64,000 nucleotides of DNA from Lacibacter sp. H375 (GTDB lineage Bacteria > Bacteroidota > Bacteroidia > Chitinophagales > Chitinophagaceae): positions 3,596,001-3,660,000 of the forward strand of contig NZ_JBBKTT010000001.1 of the NCBI RefSeq assembly GCF_037892425.1. The letters are read 5' to 3'. How positions within the stretch are numbered: position 1 is the stretch's first letter; each line of letters begins with the position of its first letter. Made by a program: the position numbers and the translations under genes. Under the pieces are notes generated by a model. That model was not told the DNA's origin, ran no database searches, and worked only from the letters and a program-made list of their open reading frames with translations. Shown here piece after piece: positions 1-7,454 of this stretch.

Positions 1-1725
1 ATTGCTGCTTTCGTCCCATAACAGATCGTTACCTGCCGGAGAGGAGATGAGGATGCCGAAGCGACAGGCATCTGCACCATATTTGTCGATCAACTCAAGC
101 AAATCAGGAGAATTGCCGAGGCTCTTACTCATCTTACGTCCTTGCTTATCTCGCACAATACCTGTGAAGTAAACTTCTTTAAATGGAATTTCTTTTTGGT
201 ATTCCATGCCAGCCATGATCATACGGGCCACCCAGAAAAAGATAATTTCGGGAGCAGTGACCAAGGTATTGGTTGGATAATAATACTGCACATCTGCATT
301 GCCGGGATTGCTGTAACCTTTAAACACTTCAAAAGGCCAGAGCCAGGAAGAGAACCAGGTATCGAGGCAATCTTCATCTTGTGAAAGTGTATTGCCAACA
401 GGAGCTTTACCAAATTTTGTTTGATATTGTTGCAGCGCATCTTCGTGTGTAGCCGCAACAACATAATTTCCATCAGCATCATACCAAGCAGGGATACGAT
501 GTCCCCACCAAAGCTGACGACTGATACACCAATCCTTAATATTCTCCATCCAATGACGATAGAGATTCTTGAATTTGGCGGGGTAGAATTTTATATCATC
601 ATTCATCACCACATCCAGTGCAGGGCCGGAGATCTTTTTCATATCTACCCACCATTGCAAACTCAAACGTGGTTCAACAACTGCATCGGTGCGTTCGCTA
701 TATCCAACTTCACTGGTATAATCTTCTGTTTTAATGAGGTGACCTTTTTCTTCAAGTTCAACAACGATCTTTTTTCTTGCTTCAAAACGGTCTTCGCCAA
801 TTAATATCTGTGCATCATCATTCAATGTTCCATCTTCATTGAAAATATCAACTACTTCCAGGTTGTGCTTTTGACCCAACTGGTAATCGTTCATATCATG
901 CGCAGGCGTAACTTTCAATGCACCTGTACCAAAATCCATTGTTACATATTCATCAGTAATGATGGGTATGCGGCGGTTGATAAGCGGAACAAAGGCAAAC
1001 TTGCCATGCAGGTGTTTGTAGCGCTCGTCTTTTGGATGCACACAAATCGCTGTGTCTCCCATGATGGTTTCAGGTCGAACAGTGGCAATGATGATATGTT
1101 CATCGGTTCCTTCAATTTTATATTGAAGATGATAAAGTTTCTGATTGGTCTCTTTCCGGATCACTTCTTCATCACTCAAAGCAGTTTTTGCTTTCACATC
1201 CCAGTTGATCATGCGCTTGCCACGGTAGAGAAACCCTTTATTATACAGATCAACAAACACATTGATCACAGATTGGTAGTAATCGGGATCCATTGTAAAA
1301 CTGGTACGTTCCCAATCTAAACTGCAACCCATTTTCTTTAACTGCTGTAAAATGATGCCGCCGTATTTTTCTTTCCATTCCCAGGCATAGCCGAGAAATT
1401 CATCCCTGCTGATGGAAGCTTTCTGAATCCCTTTTTCACGGAGCATCTGCACCACTTTTGCTTCGGTTGCAATGGAAGCATGGTCGGTACCCGGCACCCA
1501 ACAGGCATTTTTACCCTGCATACGGGCACGACGAACAAGCACATCCTGGATGGTATTGTTGAGGCAATGGCCCATGTGCAACACGCCTGTCACATTGGGC
1601 GGAGGGATCACGACCGTATAAGGTTCACGATCGTCAGGAGTGCTGTTGAAATACTTCTGTTCGTTCCAGTAGCTGTACCACTTTTCTTCGGATGCCTTAT
1701 GTTCAAAATTCTTGCTCAGTTCCAT
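1..1725 (-). CDS. valS: Valyl-tRNA synthetase, N-terminal 575 residues (runs off the left edge)
   Basis: Charges tRNA-Val with valine in the cytoplasm. My reading of the reverse strand from ATG at 1725 is an uninterrupted class Ia synthetase. It has the HIGH-type motif in [13 protein letters not shown] near residue 45, then the editing-domain region, [13 protein letters not shown], and the KMSKS loop ([10 protein letters not shown]) near the window edge. The C-terminal third (anticodon-binding domain and coiled coil) lies outside the window. The start is supported by the typical N-terminus [10 protein letters not shown] and a -7 box 25 bases upstream. It is transcribed away from the rest of the window. 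The family assignment is certain. Confidence 0.97.
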   Translation of the reverse strand, partial: MELSKNFEHKASEEKWYSYWNEQKYFNSTPDDREPYTVVIPPPNVTGVLHMGHCLNNTIQDVLVRRARMQGKNACWVPGTDHASIATEAKVVQMLREKGIQKASISRDEFLGYAWEWKEKYGGIILQQLKKMGCSLDWERTSFTMDPDYYQSVINVFVDLYNKGFLYRGKRMINWDVKAKTALSDEEVIRKETNQKLYHLQYKIEGTDEHIIIATVRPETIMGDTAICVHPKDERYKHLHGKFAFVPLINRRIPIITDEYVTMDFGTGALKVTPAHDMNDYQLGQKHNLEVVDIFNEDGTLNDDAQILIGEDRFEARKKIVVELEEKGHLIKTEDYTSEVGYSERTDAVVEPRLSLQWWVDMKKISGPALDVVMNDDIKFYPAKFKNLYRHWMENIKDWCISRQLWWGHRIPAWYDADGNYVVAATHEDALQQYQTKFGKAPVGNTLSQDEDCLDTWFSSWLWPFEVFKGYSNPGNADVQYYYPTNTLVTAPEIIFFWVARMIMAGMEYQKEIPFKEVYFTGIVRDKQGRKMSKSLGNSPDLLELIDKYGADACRFGILISSPAGNDLLWDESSN

Positions 1726-1749
1726 GCAGGATGTATCTTTTTTGGTGGG

Positions 1750-1757
1750 CAAAGTTA
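1750..1757 (-). promoter_or_regulatory. Putative -7 box for valS
   Basis: On the reverse strand this reads TAACTTTG, an exact match to the Bacteroidota consensus TAnnTTTG. It lies 24 bases before the valS ATG. I see no convincing -33 TTG at the usual 19-20 base distance, so only the -7 part is supported. Confidence 0.5.
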
Positions 1758-1816
1758 AGGAAAGCGAGGCTGATTGGCCGAAGGAATCCTCTGGTTGAGA
1801 AGGGGATAGAAATGAA

Positions 1817-1838
1817 AAAGCTCCATTACTGGAGCTTT
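1817..1838 (-). terminator. Intrinsic terminator of the small membrane-protein gene
   Basis: An 8-bp perfect stem (AAAGCTCC / GGAGCTTT) with a 6-base loop. On the reverse strand the stem runs into a T-rich tract. It sits about 75 bases beyond the stop codon of the 34-residue ORF, whose transcript it would end, and it insulates valS. Confidence 0.7.
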
Positions 1839-1912
1839 AAAAAAAGGTGAAAAAGGTACTTAGCTGTTCTTACGAACAGCAATTGAGTAAATTTCTTATC
1901 ATAGGCAATTGA

Positions 1913-2017
1913 TTAACCGAACATTAATAAGGTAATCAATGCAATCGCTGCGAAAAATACAATTACAAAAATTGTAGTTTTCACTGTGTCACTCATTTGT
2001 GATGAATTTGATGCCAT
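1913..2017 (-). CDS. Small single-pass membrane protein, 34 residues
   Basis: Unrecognised. From ATG at 2017 the peptide begins MASNSSQMSDTVK and then has one hydrophobic helix (TIFVIVFFAAIALITLLMF) ending almost at the stop codon. The longer reading from 2146 adds a Cys- and Lys-rich stretch that looks like translated untranslated leader, so I chose the short start. The ORF has its own downstream terminator (1817-1838), which supports a real transcript. The layout of a short polar N-terminus and one C-terminal helix is that of small inner-membrane peptides. The function is unknown and could be structural or regulatory. Confidence 0.5.
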   Translation of the reverse strand: MASNSSQMSDTVKTTIFVIVFFAAIALITLLMFG

Positions 2018-2178
2018 AACTTTTACGTTTAAAAGGTTACAAATTACTTCACAGGAAATACGGAATTCTAATCGTACTGTTGAGTTCTTACAGGAGTGGT
2101 AGAGGTAAATCTTATACGAATTTACTTTAGTTTGAGCAGTCGGCAAAAAATCTGTTGTTTTTATTTTAAATTGCCGAT

Positions 2179-2192
2179 ACGTATATCTACGT
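2179..2192. repeat. Inverted repeat at the start of the exonuclease gene
   Basis: ACGTA-TATC-TACGT, 5-bp arms, ending 4 bases before the preferred ATG (2197) and overlapping the alternative GTG (2191). It could be an operator or a small hairpin at the ribosome entry site. It is short enough to be chance. Confidence 0.3.
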
Positions 2193-2196
2193 GACT

Positions 2197-3561
2197 ATGC
2201 TTTACGCAATAACAGATATTGAGACAACTGGAGGGTATGCGGCTTCAAACGGTATTACTGAAATAGCAGTTTATATCCATGATGGCCAGCATATTGTAGA
2301 TAGTTTTGAAACGCTGGTCAATCCGCATCAACCAATTCCCCGTTTTGTACAATCGTTAACAGGTATCACAGATGATATGGTGCAGCTGGCACCTTCGTTT
2401 GAAGAAATTGCCCCACGTCTGATGGAGCTATTCCAAGGAAAAGTGTTTGTGGCGCATAACGTCAACTTCGATTACTCGTTTGTTAATCACCAATTACAAT
2501 CGCTTGGCTACAATCTGAACTGTAAAAAATTATGTACTGTTCGTTATGCAAGAAAGATCTTTCCAAAACTTGCATCGTACAGCTTAGGCAATCTTTGCAG
2601 GCATTTTGAAATTCCATTGTACAACCGTCACAGGGCAGCGGGTGATGCAAAAGCAACTGTTCAATTACTGGAACTGTTGCGCAAGAATGATGTGAATAAT
2701 CATTTGCAGACAATGATCGGGAAGCAATCGAAAGAACAATATCTGCCGCTACATCTCAATAAAGAAGATATTGATCAATTACCACTCACACCTGGTGTGT
2801 ATTATTTTCATGATGCAAAAGATAAGATCGTTTATGTGGGTAAGGCCCTGCAGTTAAAGAAGCGTGTTACCAGTCATTTTTCCAATAACAAACCTTCCCG
2901 TCAAAAACAGGAATTTCAACGAAACATCCATCGCATCTCTTATCAACAATGTGGCACTGAGTTGATGGCCTCGGTGTTGGAAACGATCGAGATCAAACGA
3001 CTGTGGCCAAAGTATAACCGTGCTATTAAAGGGTACGAAGCAAGTTATGGTTTGTACTTGTATGAAGATGGAAATGGTTACATGCGGTTGGCGGTTGACC
3101 GGAAACATAAACATCTCCCGGCTGTGCATTTGTTTTACAGCAGGTACGAAGGTGTAACAGAATTAAAGAGACTTATCAAGGAGTTTGAATTGTGCAACAA
3201 GCTTTGTTTTATTGATACATCGAATGATCGTGTTTGCAGTGCTGAAGGATGCAAAGGGGCTTGCAATGGAACCGAACCGGCAGCTGCTTACAATGAAAGG
3301 GTGCAAAAAGCTGTGGATCAACTAAAGCAGGAATTACCAAGTTTTGCAATACGGGAGCGATCTTATTTTAATGAAAAAGACAGTTGTATTTTAATGGAAG
3401 GCGGTCGTTTTTATGGAATGGGATATGTGGCACCAGAATTTGATTTCAGTGCAAAAGATGAACTGCGTAATCAATTGCAGGAATACCCGGAATATGATTT
3501 TGTAAGAAACATCATCAAGCGATATGCTTTAGAACAACCCGATAAAGTTGTGTGGTTGTAA
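2197..3561 (+). CDS. DEDDh 3'-5' exonuclease fused to a GIY-YIG nuclease domain
   Basis: A 454-residue DnaQ/UvrC hybrid. Residues 1-165 are a DnaQ-type exonuclease with D7 and E9 in DIETTG, D92 in the Exo II block (HNVNFDYSF), and H145 and D150 in Exo III (HRAAGD). Residues 196-275 are a UvrC/Cho-like GIY-YIG domain (GVYYF, VYVGKA, a later Arg, and Glu in ETIEIKRLWPKYN). The C-terminal part has Cys at 333, 337, 347, 352 and 356, reminiscent of the UvrC iron-sulfur cysteines. Such fusions are often annotated as polymerase III epsilon subunit, but a role in DNA-damage incision is more likely (inference). ATG 2197 gives the standard MLYAITDIETTGG start; a GTG at 2191 is also in frame. Confidence 0.88.
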   Translation: MLYAITDIETTGGYAASNGITEIAVYIHDGQHIVDSFETLVNPHQPIPRFVQSLTGITDDMVQLAPSFEEIAPRLMELFQGKVFVAHNVNFDYSFVNHQLQSLGYNLNCKKLCTVRYARKIFPKLASYSLGNLCRHFEIPLYNRHRAAGDAKATVQLLELLRKNDVNNHLQTMIGKQSKEQYLPLHLNKEDIDQLPLTPGVYYFHDAKDKIVYVGKALQLKKRVTSHFSNNKPSRQKQEFQRNIHRISYQQCGTELMASVLETIEIKRLWPKYNRAIKGYEASYGLYLYEDGNGYMRLAVDRKHKHLPAVHLFYSRYEGVTELKRLIKEFELCNKLCFIDTSNDRVCSAEGCKGACNGTEPAAAYNERVQKAVDQLKQELPSFAIRERSYFNEKDSCILMEGGRFYGMGYVAPEFDFSAKDELRNQLQEYPEYDFVRNIIKRYALEQPDKVVWL

Positions 3562-3568
3562 TATTAAA

Positions 3569-3660
3569 AGCAAGAAAATCCAAAACCCAAATTCCAAAAT
3601 CCAGAAAACCGTTTAAATATTCAAACCGCAAACTTAGAGCTGAAGAACTCAGAACTTATT
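3569..3660. repeat. Degenerate simple-repeat patch
   Basis: Low-complexity sequence built from variations of AAAATCCAAAACCCAAATTCC, followed by GAACTCAGAACTTA. The 13-mer AACTCAGAACTTA (3646-3658) recurs as its exact reverse complement at 19057-19069. A similar AAAATCC phrase occurs inside trpG. No gene is visible in the patch, which separates two convergent genes. Confidence 0.6.
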
Positions 3661-4110
3661 TTATTGCCTCGTCCATGTATCAGTTCTTCCAATAAGTGAA
3701 ACGCCAATGAAGCCACGCACTTTAATGGAGTTGTTATTTTCCATGGTTATTTTGCAGGAATAGGTTTTACCGTTCTTAGGGTCATAGATTTTTCCGCCGG
3801 TCCATTCGTTTTTATCAGTGTATTTAAAGCCCCACATATTTACCAAGCCCAAAACAGATCGTGAATGATTCTTTTCGTCAGGGTGATTGATATCTGTTTT
3901 TGGCTTACCGGTTTTAGGGTCGTTGGGCTCTTTCAACCAGGTGATCTTTCCCTGGTACTTGTCGGCGTTTTTATAAATTTGAATAATGCCAGTACCTTCA
4001 CCATTTTTCCAGCTGCCAACTATAGCATCAGGATTATTTTGTTTTACTGCAAACGAAGAGATCGCCAGAACAAGGCAAAAAGACAAAGTTGCGAGAAGGA
4101 TTTTTTTCAT
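3661..4110 (-). CDS. DUF2147 family exported protein
   Basis: A 149-residue protein from ATG 4110, with a signal peptide (MKKILLATLSFCLVLAISSFA). The mature part has the DUF2147 pattern: a VGSWKNGEGTGIIQIYK start, the K-x-G-K-I-x-W-L strand, the GLVNMWGFKY block, GGKIYDPKNGKTYSCKI and a terminal RGFIGVSLIGRTDTW. The fold is a small lipocalin-like beta-barrel, and the family's role is unknown. An in-frame ATG at 4149 would add residues before the signal peptide, so I rejected it. A TACTTTTG -7 box lies 53 bases upstream of 4110. Confidence 0.85.
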   Translation of the reverse strand: MKKILLATLSFCLVLAISSFAVKQNNPDAIVGSWKNGEGTGIIQIYKNADKYQGKITWLKEPNDPKTGKPKTDINHPDEKNHSRSVLGLVNMWGFKYTDKNEWTGGKIYDPKNGKTYSCKITMENNNSIKVRGFIGVSLIGRTDTWTRQ

Positions 4111-4163
4111 ACGACAAATTTTTACTGATTGATATTGCGGGGTTTTCAAATACTCCGTTTATT

Positions 4164-4171
4164 CAAAAGTA
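4164..4171 (-). promoter_or_regulatory. Putative -7 box for the DUF2147 gene
   Basis: Reverse strand TACTTTTG, an exact TAnnTTTG match in the gap shared with the divergent trp operon. No clear -33 element was seen. It predicts a leader of about 45 bases for the DUF2147 gene and supports the start at 4110. Confidence 0.5.
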
Positions 4172-4220
4172 AACAACCATTAGTATAATTTGTTGCATCT
4201 AATGCCTCTTTGAAAAAAAA

Positions 4221-4252
4221 TTTGATTATTTAACCTTCATACAACATCTTTG
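4221..4252 (+). promoter_or_regulatory. Putative trp operon promoter
   Basis: A -33 TTTG (4221-4224) and a -7 CATCTTTG (4245-4252) separated by 20 bases. The first base of the -7 box deviates from TAnnTTTG. The spacing equals that of the tRNA-Ser promoter at 39159-39190. The predicted start site, about 7 bases downstream, falls at or next to the ATG of the leader peptide (4260), so the leader mRNA would have almost no 5' untranslated region. Confidence 0.5.
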
Positions 4253-4259
4253 CAACTCA

Positions 4260-4319
4260 ATGAACAATGCAATTGTAAATAATCAGTGGTGGTGGCATAC
4301 AACTCTAAGGGGTCTGTAA
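4260..4319 (+). CDS. trpL: trp leader peptide with three consecutive Trp codons
   Basis: The 19-codon ORF MNNAIVNNQWWWHTTLRGL has TGG TGG TGG at 4287-4295 and stops at 4319, 90 bases before trpE. It is the sensor of ribosome-mediated attenuation. With little charged tRNA-Trp the ribosome stalls on the Trp codons and leaves GGGGTCTG (4309-4316) free. With ample Trp the ribosome reaches the stop codon and covers it. Too short for ordinary gene calling. The codon run, the position between the promoter and trpE, and the exactly placed terminator make it convincing. Confidence 0.88.
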   Translation: MNNAIVNNQWWWHTTLRGL

Positions 4320-4377
4320 TGCTATTACTGTGATTGTTCCAATCATATTCAGACCCCGAAGTTTTTCGGGGTTTTTT
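4309..4377 (+). promoter_or_regulatory. trp attenuator (antiterminator/terminator switch)
   Basis: Antiterminator: GGGGTCTG (4309-4316, the last codons of the leader peptide) is perfectly complementary to CAGACCCC (4350-4357). A small TGATTG/CAATCA hairpin (4331-4345) in between shortens the loop. The same CCCC is the 5' arm of the terminator stem (4354-4371), so the two structures exclude each other. This is the classic logic of Trp-controlled ribosome attenuation, read here directly from complementarity. No strong pause hairpin involving the Trp codons was noticed. Confidence 0.85.
4354..4377 (+). terminator. Intrinsic terminator of the trp leader
   Basis: A 7-bp GC-rich stem CCCCGAA/TTCGGGG with a 4-base loop (extendable by A-T), followed by six T. 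It lies 33 bases before the trpE ATG and would abort transcription when Trp is plentiful. Confidence 0.9.
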
Positions 4378-4409
4378 ATTTGCTGAAACTGAAATGAATT
4401 AAACGGATC

Positions 4410-5825
4410 ATGAAGAAAATTAAGATAGAAACGACTTGCAAAAAAATGCTGGCAGATGTGTTTACACCAGTTGGCATTTATCTCAGGCTGAGGGATCGGT
4501 TCCGGGATACCATCCTGCTCGAAAGTACAGATCATCATGCAGCCGAAAACAGTTGGTCGTTTATTGGTATCAATGCCATTGCAGGGATGGAGATCAGCTC
4601 CACAACAAGCATTGAATTTAAATTGCCCGGACAAAAACCTGAACGTATTGCTATTAAACAGCCAACAGAAGTGCCGCAGCAGTTGTTCGATTTCATGAAT
4701 CGGTTTGAAGCAAGCGGCGATTGCAAAGAAGCAAAATTTGCACAAGGTCTTTATGGTTACACAACATACGATGCAGTTCAATTCTTCGATACCATCAAAC
4801 TGAATGCAGAACGAAAAGATCCCGCTGCTATTCCGTTAATGCGTTACCGTTTGTATCAATACCTGATTGCTATCAATCATCATAAAGATGAATTGTTCAT
4901 TTGCGAAAATAAAATAGCAGGGATTGAAAGTGATGTGGCAGTTGTAGAAAGTTTGATCCGCAGCAAAGATGTGCCTGTTTATCCGTTTGCAGTAAAAGGT
5001 GAAGAAAGTTCGAATGTAACCAATGAGGAATATGTGGAGATGGTGAAGAAAGGCATTGCAAGTTGTCACAGAGGCGATGTGTTCCAGATCGTATTGAGCA
5101 GACGATTCCAGCAGTCGTTCAGTGGCGATGAGTTTAATGTGTACCGTGCTTTACGCAGTATCAACCCTTCTCCTTATTTATTCTTTTTTGATTACGGCGA
5201 TTATAAGTTGATGGGTTCATCACCGGAATCACAGATCATCATTAATAATGGTAAAGCTGTTGTTCATCCCATCGCCGGTACATTCAAACGTACTGGTGAT
5301 GATGAAATTGATCAGCAGGAAGCGGAACGTTTGCTGAAAGATGCGAAAGAAAATGCTGAGCATGTAATGTTGGTTGATCTTGCAAGAAATGACCTGAGTC
5401 GTGTGTGTGATGATGTAAGTGTGGCACATTACAGGCAGGTTCAATATTACAGTCATGTGATTCATTTGGTAAGTGAAGTGGTGGCAAAGGTTCGTCCCAA
5501 CTCGAATCCATTTGAATTATTAGCCAAAACATTTCCTGCAGGTACATTGAGTGGTGCGCCAAAAATCAAAGCCATGCAGTTGATCGATGCAAACGAACCA
5601 ACAGCCCGTAGTTATTATGGTGGCGGTATCGGCTTTATGGGTTTTGATGGAAGTTGCAATCATGCCATCATGATCCGTACGTTCATGAGCCGACAAAATA
5701 CGTTGGTGTATCAGGCCGGCGCAGGTGTAGTGGCAGCAAGCAAACCTGAAAGTGAACTACAGGAAGTGAATAATAAATTGGGAGCATTGAAGAAGGCGAT
5801 TGAATTTGCAGTAAGTATTAGTTAA
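4410..5825 (+). CDS. trpE: Anthranilate synthase component I
   Basis: Converts chorismate and ammonia (or glutamine through TrpG) to anthranilate, the first step of Trp synthesis. The 471 residues fit TrpE. The N-terminal allosteric domain carries the LLES tryptophan-binding motif. The C-terminal chorismate-binding domain has PIAGTFKRTG, the DLARNDLSRVC block and GTLSGAPKIKAMQLI. The start MKKIKIETTCKK follows the attenuator directly. It is the first structural gene of the operon. Retention of the LLES feedback site means both transcription and activity are probably Trp-controlled. Confidence 0.97.
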   Translation: MKKIKIETTCKKMLADVFTPVGIYLRLRDRFRDTILLESTDHHAAENSWSFIGINAIAGMEISSTTSIEFKLPGQKPERIAIKQPTEVPQQLFDFMNRFEASGDCKEAKFAQGLYGYTTYDAVQFFDTIKLNAERKDPAAIPLMRYRLYQYLIAINHHKDELFICENKIAGIESDVAVVESLIRSKDVPVYPFAVKGEESSNVTNEEYVEMVKKGIASCHRGDVFQIVLSRRFQQSFSGDEFNVYRALRSINPSPYLFFFDYGDYKLMGSSPESQIIINNGKAVVHPIAGTFKRTGDDEIDQQEAERLLKDAKENAEHVMLVDLARNDLSRVCDDVSVAHYRQVQYYSHVIHLVSEVVAKVRPNSNPFELLAKTFPAGTLSGAPKIKAMQLIDANEPTARSYYGGGIGFMGFDGSCNHAIMIRTFMSRQNTLVYQAGAGVVAASKPESELQEVNNKLGALKKAIEFAVSIS

Positions 5826-5846
5826 TAGTTGATGAACATGACGACA

Positions 5847-6428
5847 ATGAAAATTTTAGTATTCGATAATTACGACAGCTTTACATACAACCTCGTTCAT
5901 TTGGTTGAGAAGATCACACATATAAAAGTTGATGTGCATCGTAACGACCAGATTCCATTAGAGAAAGTGAAGGAGTATGATAAGATTATTTTATCACCTG
6001 GTCCAGGTATTCCTGAAGAAGCAGGTTTGTTGTTGCCATTGATCAAGGAATATGCAGCAACAAAATCTATTCTTGGTGTGTGTTTGGGTCACCAGGCAAT
6101 TGGTGAAGCATTTGGAGGAACGTTGACGAATTTGTCAACTGTATTTCATGGAGTGGCAACGCCTATTAAAATCCAAAATCCAAAGAATCCAAAACCCAAT
6201 GGCGTGTTGAATGGACTTCCTGATACAATTGAAGTTGGTCGTTATCACAGTTGGGTGGTGAATAAAGAAGGTTTCCCTGCTGAATTAGAAATAACTGCCG
6301 AAGATGAAACAGGAATGATCATGGCTTTGCAACATAAAACATATGATGTGCAAGGTGTGCAGTTTCATCCGGAAAGTGTATTGACGCCGGTAGGCGAGGC
6401 CATACTTCGTAATTGGTTGAAGGCTTAA
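5847..6428 (+). CDS. trpG: Anthranilate synthase component II (glutamine amidotransferase)
   Basis: Supplies ammonia from glutamine to TrpE. A class I amidotransferase with the oxyanion loop SPGPGIPEEAG, the nucleophile elbow GVCLGHQAIGE and the His-Glu pair in VQFHPES. I chose ATG 5847 (MKILVFDNYDSFTYN, the usual family start); ATG 5832 and TTG 5829 are in frame upstream. Just after VFHGVATPI comes IKIQNPKNPKPNG, encoded by an AAAATCC-type simple repeat also found between genes. In relatives this is a short surface loop, so a repeat appears to have entered the gene without breaking it. Confidence 0.95.
   Translation: MKILVFDNYDSFTYNLVHLVEKITHIKVDVHRNDQIPLEKVKEYDKIILSPGPGIPEEAGLLLPLIKEYAATKSILGVCLGHQAIGEAFGGTLTNLSTVFHGVATPIKIQNPKNPKPNGVLNGLPDTIEVGRYHSWVVNKEGFPAELEITAEDETGMIMALQHKTYDVQGVQFHPESVLTPVGEAILRNWLKA
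6167..6199. repeat. AAAATCC-type simple repeat inside trpG
   Basis: Repeated AAAATCCAAA phrases within the coding sequence, encoding a Lys/Asn/Pro-rich loop. The same wording occurs in the intergenic patch at 3569-3610. Confidence 0.55.
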
Positions 6429-6466
6429 TTTGAAAATGAGTGAATTTGAAAATTTGAAAATGAAAA
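6429..6466. repeat. TTTGAAAATG simple repeat at the trpG/trpD junction
   Basis: Repeats of TGAATTTGAAAA and TTTGAAAATG fill the gap between trpG and trpD and run into the trpD start region, creating three in-frame possible starts (6430, 6436, 6460). Confidence 0.55.
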
Positions 6467-7452
6467 AGATACTTCAGTTACTGTTTGAACATAAAAGCCT
6501 GGATCGTCAACAGGCGAAAGATGTGCTGCTGAACATTGGCAAGGGCATTTACAACGAACATGAGATCACAGCTTTCATGACAGTGTATCTCATGCGCAGC
6601 ATTACTATCGAAGAGCTGCAAGGCTTCCGTGATGCGTTGCTTGAACTTTGTGTGCCGGTTGATTTGAATGGACATGCAGTACTCGATATTGTCGGCACAG
6701 GTGGTGATGGAAAAAACACCTTCAACATTTCAACGCTCTCTTGTTTTATTGTGGCTGGTGCAGGACAAAAAGTTGCGAAGCATGGTAACTATGGTGCATC
6801 AACCATCAGTGGTGCAAGTAATGTAATGGAACAGCTGGGTTATAAATTCAAGAACAATGTTGATCAGCTGAAACGTGAAGTGGAAGAGGCAAATATTTGT
6901 TTCATGCATGCGCCGATGTTTCACCCGGCATTAAAAACAGTTGGGCCTATCCGTAAGAATCTCGGGATGCGTACCTTCTTTAATATGCTGGGGCCAATGG
7001 TGAATCCTGCAAGTCCGGCGTATCAGTTGGTGGGCGTGTTTAGTTTAGAGATGGCGAGAGTGTATAATTATTTATTGCAACAAGCAGGTGGAGCATTCAC
7101 CATCATTCATAGTTTGGATGGATATGATGAAATATCCTTGACCAACGATACAAAAGTGATCACCAACAAAGGTGAGTTCATTATGACTCCTGAACAGTTG
7201 GGCAAACGCATGGTACAGCAAACTGATATACATGGTGGCAACAGCATTGAAGAAGCAGCAAAGATCTTTACAAAGATCTTAAGCGGCGAAGGAACATGGG
7301 CGCAGAACGCAGTGGTAATGGCGAATGCAGCAATGGGTTTGTATTGCACAGGTGCATATAAAACTTATGATGATGCATTTGCGGCGGCAGTTGAAAGTTT
7401 GGAAAGTGGACGGGCAAATAACTGTTTGAAAAAATTGATTGAATTACAATAA
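6460..7452 (+). CDS. trpD: Anthranilate phosphoribosyltransferase
   Basis: Joins anthranilate to PRPP to give phosphoribosyl-anthranilate. Key motifs are the PRPP loop GTGGDGKNTFNIST, KHGNYGASTISGASNVMEQLG and the R-K-x-L-G-x-R-T block (IRKNLGMRTFFNMLGP). From ATG 6460 it is 330 residues, normal for the family (MKKILQLLFEHKSL). Upstream in-frame starts add MKMSEFENLK, which is translated simple repeat; they cannot be excluded. It lies 31 bases after trpG in the same operon. Confidence 0.95.
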   Translation: MKKILQLLFEHKSLDRQQAKDVLLNIGKGIYNEHEITAFMTVYLMRSITIEELQGFRDALLELCVPVDLNGHAVLDIVGTGGDGKNTFNISTLSCFIVAGAGQKVAKHGNYGASTISGASNVMEQLGYKFKNNVDQLKREVEEANICFMHAPMFHPALKTVGPIRKNLGMRTFFNMLGPMVNPASPAYQLVGVFSLEMARVYNYLLQQAGGAFTIIHSLDGYDEISLTNDTKVITNKGEFIMTPEQLGKRMVQQTDIHGGNSIEEAAKIFTKILSGEGTWAQNAVVMANAAMGLYCTGAYKTYDDAFAAAVESLESGRANNCLKKLIELQ

Positions 7453-7454
7453 GC

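Noticed and set aside
2197-3561. Annotation as DNA polymerase III epsilon subunit
   Set aside because: The GIY-YIG domain and Cys cluster indicate a repair-type nuclease; no polymerase-binding motif was recognised.
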